Shown: positions 8,805 to 17,773 of the stretch, one piece after another
Position numbering within the stretch: position 1 is the first letter of the stretch
How the letters are laid out: each line of letters starts with the position of its first letter
NCBI GenBank assembly: GCA_963667575.2
Contig: CAXXHY010000061.1
Location: forward strand, 186,001 to 250,000
Source of the DNA: G963665495 sp963667575
GTDB lineage: Bacteria; Desulfobacterota; Desulfovibrionia; Desulfovibrionales; Desulfovibrionaceae
DNA: 64,000 bases
Direction of reading: 5' to 3'
Translations under genes and position numbers: made by a program
The notes under the pieces: generated by a model
The model's database searches: none
The model's input: only the letters and a program-made list of their open reading frames with translations
What the model was told of the DNA's origin: nothing

Positions 8805-9362
8805 ATGAAGGAGATTAGCAATGAGCAAGCGAACTTACCAGCCCAGCAAGCTTCGCAGAAAGCGTACCCACGGCTTTCTGGTACGGTCCAAGACCCGGGG
8901 AGGGCGGGCGATTCTGCGCCGCCGGCGCGCCAAAGGCCGCAAGCGGTTGGCAGCCTAACCTACCCCCGCGAGCGGCGCCTGACGGAGCGAGCAGAATATT
9001 TAGTATGTTATGATCAAGGGCGCCGCTATTTTACCAAGCATTTTATCGTCTTTGTGTTACCACGCCCCGATGGTCGTCTACCGTCGCGGCTTGGTACAGG
9101 TGTTGGAAAAAAAATCGGCAAAGCTGTGGCCAGAAACCGGGTGAAGCGGCTTCTCAAGGAATTTTTCCGTCTTAATCAACACATTTTAGGCCCGGGTATA
9201 GACATTGTAGTCGTGGCAAAACGTGGCATCGCGTGGAAAACTTTCCACCTGGATCTCATCACGGAAGAATTGGTGCCCGTTTTGAACAGGGCAAAAAGCC
9301 GATTTTCTCAAGACAGGAAGCTCCTTTGCCCGGCCCAGCGTTCGGCACGAACAGACAGTTAG
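8805..9362 (+). CDS. rnpA: ribonuclease P protein component (start unusual, overlaps rpmH)
   Basis: The conserved RnpA domain begins at residue 51 of this frame (LTYPRERRLTERAEYLVCYD) and includes the RNR-type motif KIGKAVARNRVKRLLKEFFR. It binds RNase P RNA and helps mature tRNA 5' ends. Between 8805 and the conserved region the frame has no ATG, GTG or TTG other than ATG 8805. The protein therefore either has a 50-residue N-terminal extension translated across the whole of rpmH, as in Thermus, or starts at a non-standard codon near 8950. The first in-frame CTG (8979) would remove conserved residues. The extension is rich in Pro, Gln and Arg. The C-terminus is sound. Confidence 0.85.
   Translation: MKEISNEQANLPAQQASQKAYPRLSGTVQDPGRAGDSAPPARQRPQAVGSLTYPRERRLTERAEYLVCYDQGRRYFTKHFIVFVLPRPDGRLPSRLGTGVGKKIGKAVARNRVKRLLKEFFRLNQHILGPGIDIVVVAKRGIAWKTFHLDLITEELVPVLNRAKSRFSQDRKLLCPAQRSARTDS
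8821..8958 (+). CDS. rpmH: 50S ribosomal protein L34
   Basis: A 45-residue, highly basic protein starting MSKRTYQPSKLRRKRTHGFL, an almost perfect match to the L34 family. It sits in the large ribosomal subunit near the exit tunnel. AAGGAG at 8807-8812 is its ribosome-binding site. The gene lies entirely inside the only open rnpA frame, in a different reading frame, and begins the conserved rpmH-rnpA-yidD-yidC-jag-mnmE block usually found near the origin of replication. Confidence 0.97.
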   Translation: MSKRTYQPSKLRRKRTHGFLVRSKTRGGRAILRRRRAKGRKRLAA

Positions 9363-9364
9363 GA

Positions 9365-9661
9365 ATGCGCACCCTGATAATTGGACTGTTGCGCCTTTAC
9401 AAAGAGGCAGTCTCACCTTTTCTGCCACCGGCCTGCAGGTTTACTCCGACTTGCTCGGAGTATGCCATGGAAGCCGTGCGTTTGCATGGTGTTTTCAAAG
9501 GGTCGGTTCTTGCCCTATGGCGTGTTCTCCGCTGTCAACCGCTTTGCAAAGGTGGGTACGATCCCGTGCCCGCCCCTTCGCCTGCTGCAGTGCAGCCCAT
9601 GTCACAAAACTCCGTACCAAGCCCCAAGAAACAGGAGCTAACGAACCCTCATGGAAAGTAA
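9365..9661 (+). CDS. yidD: membrane protein insertion efficiency factor YidD
   Basis: A 98-residue protein with the family hallmarks LIIGLLRLYKEAVSPFLPPA, CRFTPTCSEYAMEAVRLHG and WRVLRCQPLCKGGYDPVP. YidD is a small amphipathic protein at the inner membrane that assists YidC- and Sec-dependent insertion. It starts two bases after the rnpA stop and overlaps yidC by 11 bases, so the three are translationally coupled. The C-terminal 25 residues are an unconserved Pro/Ser-rich tail. Confidence 0.95.
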   Translation: MRTLIIGLLRLYKEAVSPFLPPACRFTPTCSEYAMEAVRLHGVFKGSVLALWRVLRCQPLCKGGYDPVPAPSPAAVQPMSQNSVPSPKKQELTNPHGK

Positions 9662-11294
9662 AAGAGTTGTAATAGCTGTAGTTTTATCTCTGCTAGTCCT
9701 TTTTGTCTGGAACTGGTTGTTCCCGACAGCACCAACCCCCCCAAAAGAATCCAAGCCAACCGTAGCCGAACAAAAGGCCACAGACAGCGCCCCCAAAAAT
9801 AATCTCGAACAGGCAACTCTGGGCGAAGGCGGGTTGAAGGTCGCCGATGATCAACAGAAACCCCTTGAGGGACGTTCGGTCACCGTTAAAACTCCGCAAT
9901 ATACCGCTGTTTTCAATACCGACGGCGGCATTCTGACCTCTTTTATTCTGAACCACTACAAAAAGACCATCAAACCCGGCTCCACCAATGTCGATCTTAT
10001 CGGACCGGTTGCGGCGCAGTCTCGTCCCCTGGCCCTCAAACTCGGCGGGGAACCGACCTGGCGCGATGCCAACGACAAGGACCTGACCCTTGATGCCGGC
10101 GATGAAGGTTCGCTTACTTTCATTGGTACTCTCGGAGATGTGGAGATTACGCGTAAACTCTTTTTTTCCGGAAACGGCTACCTGATCAAAGAACAGACCA
10201 TGGTCCGCAACAACGGCAGCAAGCGTATCACCGGTGACCTCACCTATACGCTCGAAGGCGAGGCTCTCAGTGCGGACGACAACACATACAACCAGACGCG
10301 GATCGCCAGCCTGACTTCCAGTGGCCTGGACGAGGAACACAGCAAAGAAGATCTCGAAAAGACGGGCTTCCTCAAGGAAGGAAACATTCTGTGGGGCGGC
10401 CTGGAGAGCAACTATTTCCTCATGGCCCTGATTCCGCCAGCAGACCCGAACAAGGCCGCCGACGCTGAGGCAACCCACAAGTTCCGGGCCGATCTCAAAG
10501 ACGACCTGTACCGCATGAATCTCGATACGTCTTTGGGCCACGTCGATCCCGATCAGGAAAAAACATATACGTGCGACTATTTCCTCGGCCCCAAAGACGA
10601 AGATGCGCTGGCCGCGGCTCCCAACAACCTTTCCAAATCGGTCAACCTCGGCTGGTTTGACTTCATTGCCAAACCGCTGCTTCTGGCCCTTAATTTCATC
10701 GACACCTACGTCGGCAACTACGGCGTAGCCATCATTATTCTCACCATCATCATCAAGCTTATTCTCTGGCCCCTTTCGCAAAAAAGCTACAAGTCCATGG
10801 AGCAGATGAAGAAGCTCCAGCCCATGATGGCCACCATCCGCGAAAAACACAAAGATGACCGCCAGAAGATGAATGAAGAAATGATGGCGCTGTATAAAAC
10901 CTACAAGGTCAACCCCGCAGGCGGCTGCTTTCCCATGCTCCTGCAAATTCCCGTATTTCTGGGGTTGTACCAGGCGCTGTTGAATTCCATCAGCCTGCGC
11001 CATGCGGCTTTCATTTCTCATGTTCCTTTCACGGATATTATCTGGCTGGCCGACCTGTCAGCCAAGGACCCCTACTATGTGTCGCCCGTCATCATGGGCG
11101 CAACCATGTTCCTGCAGCAAAAAATGACGCCCTCTCCCGGCGATCCCACGCAGGCCAAGATCATGCTGTTCATGCCCGTATTTTTTACGTTCATCTTCCT
11201 GAACTTTCCGTCCGGGCTCGTGATCTACTGGCTGACCAATAACGTCCTTTCCATCGCACAACAGGGGTGGATGCTTCGCAGCAAGAAAAAGTAA
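9651..11294 (+). CDS. yidC: membrane protein insertase YidC
   Basis: The 547-residue product is the long Gram-negative form. It has an N-terminal transmembrane helix (VVIAVVLSLLVLFVWNWLF), a Pro/Lys-rich linker, and a large periplasmic beta-domain (about residues 70-340). The conserved insertase core follows: SVNLGWFDFIAKPLLLALNF, YGVAIIILTIIIKLILWPLS with the positive groove, and the C1 coiled-coil hairpin YKSMEQMKKLQPMMATIREK. The last helices include FMPVFFTFIFLNFPSGLVIY. It inserts and folds inner-membrane proteins with or without SecYEG. Confidence 0.97.
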   Translation: MESKRVVIAVVLSLLVLFVWNWLFPTAPTPPKESKPTVAEQKATDSAPKNNLEQATLGEGGLKVADDQQKPLEGRSVTVKTPQYTAVFNTDGGILTSFILNHYKKTIKPGSTNVDLIGPVAAQSRPLALKLGGEPTWRDANDKDLTLDAGDEGSLTFIGTLGDVEITRKLFFSGNGYLIKEQTMVRNNGSKRITGDLTYTLEGEALSADDNTYNQTRIASLTSSGLDEEHSKEDLEKTGFLKEGNILWGGLESNYFLMALIPPADPNKAADAEATHKFRADLKDDLYRMNLDTSLGHVDPDQEKTYTCDYFLGPKDEDALAAAPNNLSKSVNLGWFDFIAKPLLLALNFIDTYVGNYGVAIIILTIIIKLILWPLSQKSYKSMEQMKKLQPMMATIREKHKDDRQKMNEEMMALYKTYKVNPAGGCFPMLLQIPVFLGLYQALLNSISLRHAAFISHVPFTDIIWLADLSAKDPYYVSPVIMGATMFLQQKMTPSPGDPTQAKIMLFMPVFFTFIFLNFPSGLVIYWLTNNVLSIAQQGWMLRSKKK

Positions 11295-11356
11295 TTTGAT
11301 ATGAAAACACCCCTCCGGACGCCACAGCTTGCAGGCAGCGAGTTTAAGGAGATCTA

Positions 11357-12061
11357 ATGAACGAATCTGAATCAAAAGTTTTTGAAGGTAAAAGCATAGA
11401 CGATGCCATTGATACTGCATGCGCCCATTTTGAAACCGAACGCGACAAGCTGGAAATAGAAATCCTGGCGGACTCCAAGGGAGGCATCTTCGGACTGGTA
11501 GGCGCGCGCAAAGCCAAAATCCGCGCCCGTCTCCGGGACAACTCGGAGTCGCTCAAACAGATCGTCGCAGAAGTTGTCGAGCATCTCATCAAACCCATCG
11601 TCCCCTCTCCCGATATGGAAATCGAGGTTGAAGGCGGCACACGGGTAAAGGTGACCGTCCATGACGAAGAAAACTCCGGACTGCTCATTGGACGCGAGGG
11701 CCAGACTCTGGCTTCCCTGCAATATCTGGCCAACCGCATCGTTGCCAAAAAATGGCCGGACCCTGTCCGCGTCCAGATCGATACGGGAGAATACCGCGAG
11801 CGCCAGGATGACAATCTGAGGCAGCTCGCCCTGCACCTCGCTGAAAAAGCCAAGAAAATCGGCCGGGTACAAAGCACACGCCCCCTGAGTTCCTATCACA
11901 GGCGCGTCGTGCACATGGCCTTGCAGACAGACGAGGCGATCACCACCCGCAGCAAAGGGGAAGGCTCGCTGAAACGTGTCCTGATCATGCCCAAATCCGC
12001 ACGCAGTGGCGGCGGACGCCGGGGAAACTACCAGCATCACGCTACCCAACAGCGTGATTAG
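11357..12061 (+). CDS. jag: Jag / KhpB RNA-binding protein
   Basis: The 234-residue product has the full domain order. A Jag-N domain (residues 1-50, VFEGKSIDDAIDTACAHFET) is followed by a KH domain with TVHDEENSGLLIGREGQTLA. A C-terminal R3H domain carries RPLSSYHRRVVHMALQTDEA. The protein binds RNA and is almost always encoded after yidC. It ends in a Gly/Arg-rich tail. The next gene, mnmE, starts 30 bases downstream. Confidence 0.95.
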   Translation: MNESESKVFEGKSIDDAIDTACAHFETERDKLEIEILADSKGGIFGLVGARKAKIRARLRDNSESLKQIVAEVVEHLIKPIVPSPDMEIEVEGGTRVKVTVHDEENSGLLIGREGQTLASLQYLANRIVAKKWPDPVRVQIDTGEYRERQDDNLRQLALHLAEKAKKIGRVQSTRPLSSYHRRVVHMALQTDEAITTRSKGEGSLKRVLIMPKSARSGGGRRGNYQHHATQQRD

Positions 12062-12091
12062 CGGCCGAACCTCTCCCGGGTTCGCCGTACC

Positions 12092-13507
12092 ATGAGGTCG
12101 GGCATGTCCTTGCCTGCCCAGAAAACAATAGCAGCCATAGCGACTCCGCCGGGTTCCGGCGGAGTCGGTATTATCCGCATCAGCGGTCCGCAAGCAGCGG
12201 ATACCGCCCTTGCCCTGTTCCGCTCCAGCTTTCCGAATTTCCAGGGGTTTGCGCCACGCTACATGCACCTCGGGCAGATCATAGATCCTGCCAGTCCGGA
12301 CGTTGTTCTGGACGAGGCCATGGTGGTTCTGATGCCGGGGCCCCATTCCTTTACCGGCGAAGACGTGGTGGAAATCCATTGCCACGGAGGCTCCACTGTG
12401 TTGCGCGCCGTTCTTCAGGCCGTTCTGCAGCAGGACGTACGCCTGGCAGAAGCCGGAGAATTCAGCAAGCGCGCCTTTCTCAACGGACGCATCGACCTGA
12501 CCCAGGCCGAAGCCATTGCCGAAATAATTGCCGCCCCTTCTCTGGCGGCCTTGCGACTGGCTCAGACCCGGCTGGGTGGTGCGCTCGGCCAGATGATCGA
12601 CGGGATCCGCGGACAACTGGAGGCCCTGCGCAGAGAGTTATGCGTGGCCATTGATTTTCCTGAAGACGAAGTCGAATGTCTCTCCCCCGAAGCCCTGGGA
12701 ACACAGGTTCGGGAAACACGCGACGCCATCCAGAAACTTCTGGCCGGTTACGAGCGTACGCGCCCCTGGCGTGAAGGCGTTTTTCTCGTACTGGCCGGCA
12801 AGGTCAACGCGGGGAAATCCAGCCTGATGAACGCGTTGCTGGGCTGGAATCGGGCCATAGTCACGGACATTCCCGGCACAACACGCGATTATCTCGAAGA
12901 AGAACTCGTCCTGGACGGTCTGCCCGTACGTATCACGGATACTGCCGGACTTCGCGAAACCGGGGACATTGTCGAACAGGAAGGCGTGCAACGCAGCCGC
13001 GACCTTGCCGCCAATGCGGACCTGGTGCTTCTGGTACTGGATGCGCAAGCCGATCCCGGCCCGCACGAACGCGAACTTGCGGCCAACGTCCCTGCGGAAC
13101 GACTGATCTGCGTACGCAACAAATGCGATCTTCTGGAGAATCCGGCTCAAAGTCCTGCACAGCCGTTGTTTCAGGAACTTGCGGAAAAAGGCATTCCCAC
13201 GCTGGATATTTCAGCCAAACAGGGACGCGGCATAGACGACCTGGCCCAGGCCATCCGTACGCGCGCTGCTGCCGGGCAGGATCCGGCCCAAGGCGAACTT
13301 GCCCCCAACCTGCGCCAGAGACAGGGCCTCGAACAGGCCTGCTCCGAACTCGACGCACTTCTGACAGATCTTCAAAACCAGATTCCTTACGACCTGCTCA
13401 GTGTGCGCCTGGACCTGGCCTGTGCGCAGCTCGCCGAAATAACCGGCACCATTGCTCCGGAAGACGTACTGGAATCCGTTTTTTCCAAATTCTGCATCGG
13501 AAAATAA
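12092..13507 (+). CDS. mnmE: tRNA modification GTPase MnmE (TrmE)
   Basis: 471 residues. The N-terminal folate-binding domain (KTIAAIATPPGSGGVGIIRI, then HGG in VEIHCHGGSTVLRAV) is followed by helices that cradle the G domain. G1 is VLAGKVNAGKSSLMNALL near residue 230, with G2/G3 in DIPGTTRDYLEEE and ITDTAGLRETGD. G4 is CVRNKCDLL. The C-terminus is the invariant CIGK. With MnmG it makes the cmnm5 modification on U34 of tRNAs. ATG 12104 (MSLPAQ) is an equally good start. Only 34 bases separate its stop from that of the convergent kinase gene. Confidence 0.96.
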   Translation: MRSGMSLPAQKTIAAIATPPGSGGVGIIRISGPQAADTALALFRSSFPNFQGFAPRYMHLGQIIDPASPDVVLDEAMVVLMPGPHSFTGEDVVEIHCHGGSTVLRAVLQAVLQQDVRLAEAGEFSKRAFLNGRIDLTQAEAIAEIIAAPSLAALRLAQTRLGGALGQMIDGIRGQLEALRRELCVAIDFPEDEVECLSPEALGTQVRETRDAIQKLLAGYERTRPWREGVFLVLAGKVNAGKSSLMNALLGWNRAIVTDIPGTTRDYLEEELVLDGLPVRITDTAGLRETGDIVEQEGVQRSRDLAANADLVLLVLDAQADPGPHERELAANVPAERLICVRNKCDLLENPAQSPAQPLFQELAEKGIPTLDISAKQGRGIDDLAQAIRTRAAAGQDPAQGELAPNLRQRQGLEQACSELDALLTDLQNQIPYDLLSVRLDLACAQLAEITGTIAPEDVLESVFSKFCIGK

Positions 13508-13541
13508 GAGTCTCCGAGTTCCCGCGTAAGACCTTCTCCCA

Positions 13542-15650
13542 CTACGCCACCGGAATCGTAAAACTGAACGTGCTTCCCTCTCCCGGTTCGCTTTCCACGC
13601 GAATGCTGCCGTTGAAGTGTTCGACTATCTGCTTGCTGATGGCCAGTCCCAGGCCCGTACCTCGCGGGCGGCCCTGATAATCGTACTTGGAGTCGGCCTG
13701 CCGGAAGCGATCAAAAATGATCTCCTGCATCTCGCGCGGAATGCCGGGTCCGGAATCTGATACGCTTATTTCGAGATACCCGTCGCCCGTGTCACGCGCC
13801 GACACTGTCAATCTTCCGTATTCCATGAACTTCAACGCGTTGCCTATCAGATTGAGCAATACCTGGACCAACCTGTCCGGGTCGAAAATCACCTTGGGCA
13901 AGTCGTCGGACATTTCAGTCAGCAGCATCACCCGTGGCGGAATCTGGCCTGAAACAGAATCAATGGCTTTCTTGATGCTCTGCATCGGGTCCACCAGTTC
14001 TTCCCGCCACTCCAGCATACCGGATTCGATTTTGGAGAGATCAAGAACATCCTCGATCAAACGACCCAATCGCTTGCCTTCCTGGTCCATAATGGACAGG
14101 TTGTTCAAAATCCGCTCGGTCTTGACGGCAAGCTTGGCGTCATCGGAGGTCAATGGACTGAAATACCGCCGTACGTCCCGTCCGATGATTTTGGTAAAAC
14201 CGAAAATGGAGGTCAACGGCGTACGCAATTCGTGGGTAACCAGGGAAATGAACGAGGATTTCATTTCATCCAGTTCAACCAGCTTCTGATTGGCCTGCTC
14301 CAGTTCTTCGGTCTTGGCCACCAAAGCCTGCGTACGCTGATCCACGAGTTCTTCGAGATGGCTGTTCAGGTCCGCCAGCTCCTTTTCGGAGCGGATCATG
14401 TCATCCACCATGACATTGGCGCGCCTGGCCAGCTCCTGAAACTCTGAAAACGGCTGGGCTTCAGGCACAATTTTTTCATGCGAGGTGACCGCTTTTTCGA
14501 AAAATTTTCTGAACTGGTTTATTCCTTTGTGAATGCGTTTGGAAAGAATGGAAGAATTCAGATACAACAGCAACAGTGCCACCCCGAACAGACACATGCT
14601 GGCGATAATCTTGCCCATGATACGCTGGCGGAATTTTTCCAGGCTGCTGTTGAGCACGCCTTCAATATCGTCCAGGTAGATACCCGTACCGATCATCCAG
14701 TTCCAGGGAGAATATGCCCGGGCGTATCCCAGTTTCGGAGTCAGCTTCCCGGTGCTGGGCTTTGCCCAGACGTAATTGAGATAGCCCCCGTCATTGTTTC
14801 CCGCCAGTTCCTGAAGCCGTTCGCCTATGACCACACCATTGGGATCCACAATCTCAAGATGATCCCGCCCCACGTATTTGGAATCTATGTGGCTCAAAAA
14901 CTTTCCATCTTTCTCGACCACAAAAATATACCCGTCATTGCCAAAGCGTATCTGACCAATGCGGTCCAGAACCTCCTGCTGAATGGTGCTTTCAAGCCCG
15001 TCAGTGTATTCACCGGTTCCAATGAACCAGTCAAAGGGCTCGAAGTATTTGATATAGGCGATTTTTTGAAAATCTTTTCCCTGCTCGCCGGGCTTTGTCC
15101 AGGTATAGGAATAAAAACCTTCCCCTTTTTTCCGGGCAAGATCGATCATGTTCCTTATCACGTAGTTGCCCTGCGTATCGCGCATCCCGGACATGTTCCT
15201 GCCTTCCAATTCCGGACGATCCGCAAAAAGCTGTTCCACGCCGTCCAGCCTGGTGGCAAAAAAATATCCGCGGCCATTGTTGAAGCGTATGGGACGCAAG
15301 GCTTCACGCACCACTTTTTCAAGGGTCGGCAGGTCGAGGGTATCCTTGTTGTTGAGGTACAACCCCTCTGCAATGGAATAAGCTTCTTCCACCCGCTTTT
15401 TGATGTTTTCCCTGACGCGCTTTTCCGTCAATGACCTGCTGTAGGCAATGTAATCCCGCACATTGTCTACTTCCTTTTTGATCAGTTGTTTCTGGCCTGT
15501 GATATAGGCATCGCGAAAGGCATCGAAATCAGCCCGGACAGCCTGATATTCGATATAAACCCATATCACTCCCAAAAGAACCAGCAGAGCAAAGGAAATT
15601 GCAAATGTGCTGAAAAAGCTCAATCCGGTAATACTGCGACGTTCGAACAT
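13542..15650 (-). CDS. membrane-bound Cache-domain sensor histidine kinase
   Basis: 702 residues. There is a transmembrane helix at 10-30 (FFSTFAISFALLVLLGVIWV) and an extracytoplasmic tandem single-Cache region with two copies of the same motif: NNGRGYFFATRLDG..WFIGTGEYTDGLE and GNDGYIFVVEKDG..WMIGTGIYLDDIE. A second helix (IIASMCLFGVALLLLYL), a HAMP-like/coiled-coil linker, HisKA (SLVTHELRTPLTS with the phospho-His) and a HATPase_c domain follow. The ATPase has the N box LLNLIGNALKF, G1 DSGPGIP, F box IIFDRFRQADS and G2 GTGLGLAI. No response regulator is adjacent. It probably senses a small organic ligand in the periplasm. Confidence 0.94.
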   Translation of the reverse strand: MFERRSITGLSFFSTFAISFALLVLLGVIWVYIEYQAVRADFDAFRDAYITGQKQLIKKEVDNVRDYIAYSRSLTEKRVRENIKKRVEEAYSIAEGLYLNNKDTLDLPTLEKVVREALRPIRFNNGRGYFFATRLDGVEQLFADRPELEGRNMSGMRDTQGNYVIRNMIDLARKKGEGFYSYTWTKPGEQGKDFQKIAYIKYFEPFDWFIGTGEYTDGLESTIQQEVLDRIGQIRFGNDGYIFVVEKDGKFLSHIDSKYVGRDHLEIVDPNGVVIGERLQELAGNNDGGYLNYVWAKPSTGKLTPKLGYARAYSPWNWMIGTGIYLDDIEGVLNSSLEKFRQRIMGKIIASMCLFGVALLLLYLNSSILSKRIHKGINQFRKFFEKAVTSHEKIVPEAQPFSEFQELARRANVMVDDMIRSEKELADLNSHLEELVDQRTQALVAKTEELEQANQKLVELDEMKSSFISLVTHELRTPLTSIFGFTKIIGRDVRRYFSPLTSDDAKLAVKTERILNNLSIMDQEGKRLGRLIEDVLDLSKIESGMLEWREELVDPMQSIKKAIDSVSGQIPPRVMLLTEMSDDLPKVIFDPDRLVQVLLNLIGNALKFMEYGRLTVSARDTGDGYLEISVSDSGPGIPREMQEIIFDRFRQADSKYDYQGRPRGTGLGLAISKQIVEHFNGSIRVESEPGEGSTFSFTIPVA

Positions 15651-15783
15651 TACTTATCCGCCATACGCTATGAGAACACTATTTAGGCCCCATGCTTTTC
15701 CAAAAGCATAGAGAAGTACTATAGCCTATAAATCAGACGAGTAAAATGGCTGACAGAAAAGAAAGGGAAAAAAAGAGACCCGC

Positions 15784-16692
15784 TTACAATATCTCGGACA
15801 GACGTCGCAAAGAGTAAATGTCATCAAACCCTTTGACTTTTTTGGGCTGTCGATTGGCTCCGAAATCATAGTCTCCGGCAAAACGGGCAATGTGCCTGAG
15901 CACGAATCCCTTGGAGCCGATAAAACCGGAATCCGTGAAATAACGTGTTTTTTTCCGGAATCTATCCCTTCGGGTTATCTCTCCGTCGTTGTCCGACCCA
16001 TCATCGGAACCGCCGGCCCTGGGCTCCAATGCGCCCGTATCGACGACGAACTTTTCGTACTGAGCAAGGCGTTCCTGAACATTCTGCCCGTCCCAGTCCT
16101 CATAGCCGAAATCCACGGACAACAAGCCGTCCTTGTTGCCGTACAGCCTGTGGTAACCCATGGAGCACCAGCCATAATCCTGCGGATGCTTGACCAGTCC
16201 GGCGCGGACAGGATTGAGATCGATGTACGCCAGACAATGCAGCAAGGTATTGCCGGGTTCGATGATCACGCTTTTATAGCGTTCGCCCCAGAAAAAACCA
16301 CGACGTTTGTGGCGCTTGTTGTAAAAACGCGAAAAAGCCTGTTTGAGTTCCTGTATAAAAGGATTGATAGACGCCAGTTTGGTTCTGAAACGCCGTCCCT
16401 GCGGACTGGCGGGATCAGGAGCGGATTCCCCCAGCAGCAGACGCAGACGTTCGGCCAGCAGATCATCCGCGATGTCTGATTCCGGGCGCGTACGCAGCAA
16501 CAAATGAAAATGGTTGCCCATGAAGCAGAAACCAAATACTTCGATAAAATACTTGTTAACCAGACGTTGCAGCATCTGCAGCAAAAAGGCCTTTTCCTCA
16601 TCCCCCATGGGCAACCCAGGCAAAGCCGTACGGTTTATGACATGATACACGGTGGGTTCATCAACTATCTGCATACGTTGCATTCTGGGCAT
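15784..16692 (-). mobile_element. REP-associated tyrosine (Y1/IS200-like) transposase
   Basis: 302 residues from ATG 16692, which has GGAG eight bases upstream; the frame is open further but without such a site. The N-terminal Y1_Tnp domain shows PTVYHVINRT, the HUH pair as GNHFHLLLRT, the RRGFFWGERYKSVIIE segment and LAYIDLNPVRAGLVKHP with the catalytic Tyr region. This is a RAYT-type domesticated transposase that usually acts on short REP palindromes rather than on its own ends. I see no flanking inverted repeats or target duplications. The last 100 residues are an added C-terminal region that I do not recognise. Confidence 0.9.
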
Positions 16693-16766
16693 GAGAAACT
16701 CCGTCTGGATTTCATTTTGTTTCTTTGTGCCTGATATGCCCCGGCTCGTCAAGTTTTCAGACGCTA

Positions 16767-17666
16767 TCAGGCTGTCCCTTTTGTTGCTCCGGGGCTGCGC
16801 ATCAGGTCCATAAAATTCTGCAACAGCCTGGACGCAGTGTTCTTCCTCCAGCACATATAGATCTCCACTAGCGGAAATTCTCCGGAAACCGGCAAGAGCC
16901 GCAGTCCCTCTCTTCTGAATTTGCGCATCGATGCGGGCAAAAAACACAGCCCCTCCCCTGCCACAGTCAACGCCGCCATGGTCTGCTTGCTCCCCACCTC
17001 GCGAGCGATACGAATCCGCACTTCTGCATTCCGAAAGACAGTCTCAAACGCCGCGTACAGTTTGGGATACGCGCCCTGCGGGACCATCAGCACAGGCTCT
17101 CCATCCAGATCCTGAATGTTGACACTCTTCTGTACGCAGAGCCTGTGGCCTTCCGGCACGGCCAGCAGATAGGGTTCGCTGAAAAACAACTGGGTTTCCA
17201 ATCCGTCCGGATGTTCCTGAAACAACCGGACAAAGCCAAGATCGAGGCGATCGAGTTGCAACGCTTCTATCAGCTCCGGCGTACGGGCTTCCTGCAGGTC
17301 CAGCTGCACAGAGGGAAATCGTTGGTTAAAAGCCTTGAGCCGCAACGGCAACGGTCCTTCCATGGCAGGCGCGCAAAACCCCACGCCCAGCCGTCCGGCC
17401 TCGCCCCGGTCAATGCTCTGCACCTGACTCACCGCCCTCTCCAGCTGCCCAAAGAGCTGACGCACCTGATCGCAGAAAGCCGCTCCGGCAGCTGTCAGAC
17501 GGACGCTGCGACTCGTACGTACGAACAGGCGGACGCCCAGTTCGCTTTCCAATTCCCGTATCTGCTGACTCAAAGGGGGTTGGGAAATATGCAGACGCAG
17601 GGCCGCACGTCCGAAATGCAGTTCTTCAGCCACGGCCAGAAAATAACGCAAATGTCGAAGCTCCAT
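16767..17666 (-). CDS. LysR family transcriptional regulator
   Basis: 299 residues with the N-terminal winged HTH typical of the family (MELRHLRYFLAVAEELHFGR, LHISQPPLSQQIRELESELG). The effector-binding domain follows, with GRLGVGFCAPAMEGPLPLRL and the PBP-like segments after it. It is transcribed divergently from the carboxymuconolactone-decarboxylase-like gene at 17774. The gap holds a perfect 10+9+10 inverted repeat that overlaps its own start codon, so autorepression and control of the neighbour are likely. The inducer is unknown. Confidence 0.94.
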   Translation of the reverse strand: MELRHLRYFLAVAEELHFGRAALRLHISQPPLSQQIRELESELGVRLFVRTSRSVRLTAAGAAFCDQVRQLFGQLERAVSQVQSIDRGEAGRLGVGFCAPAMEGPLPLRLKAFNQRFPSVQLDLQEARTPELIEALQLDRLDLGFVRLFQEHPDGLETQLFFSEPYLLAVPEGHRLCVQKSVNIQDLDGEPVLMVPQGAYPKLYAAFETVFRNAEVRIRIAREVGSKQTMAALTVAGEGLCFLPASMRKFRREGLRLLPVSGEFPLVEIYMCWRKNTASRLLQNFMDLMRSPGATKGTA

Positions 17667-17722
17667 GATTGATACTTATACCATATCAATCATGATGAAA
17701 AGATATATTGGACCTATCAATC
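17665..17722. promoter_or_regulatory. probable LysR-type operator
   Basis: ATGATTGATA (17665-17674) and TATCAATCAT (17684-17693) are perfect inverted repeats with a nine-base spacer containing T-N11-A type symmetry. A third half-site TATCAATCA lies at 17714-17722. This is the layout expected for a LysR regulator controlling a divergent pair. The first arm includes the LysR ATG (17664-17666). Confidence 0.6.
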
Positions 17723-17773
17723 AGGAGAGGCATATCTTGCTGATCAAACATCACCAACAAGGAGTGCCTGATT

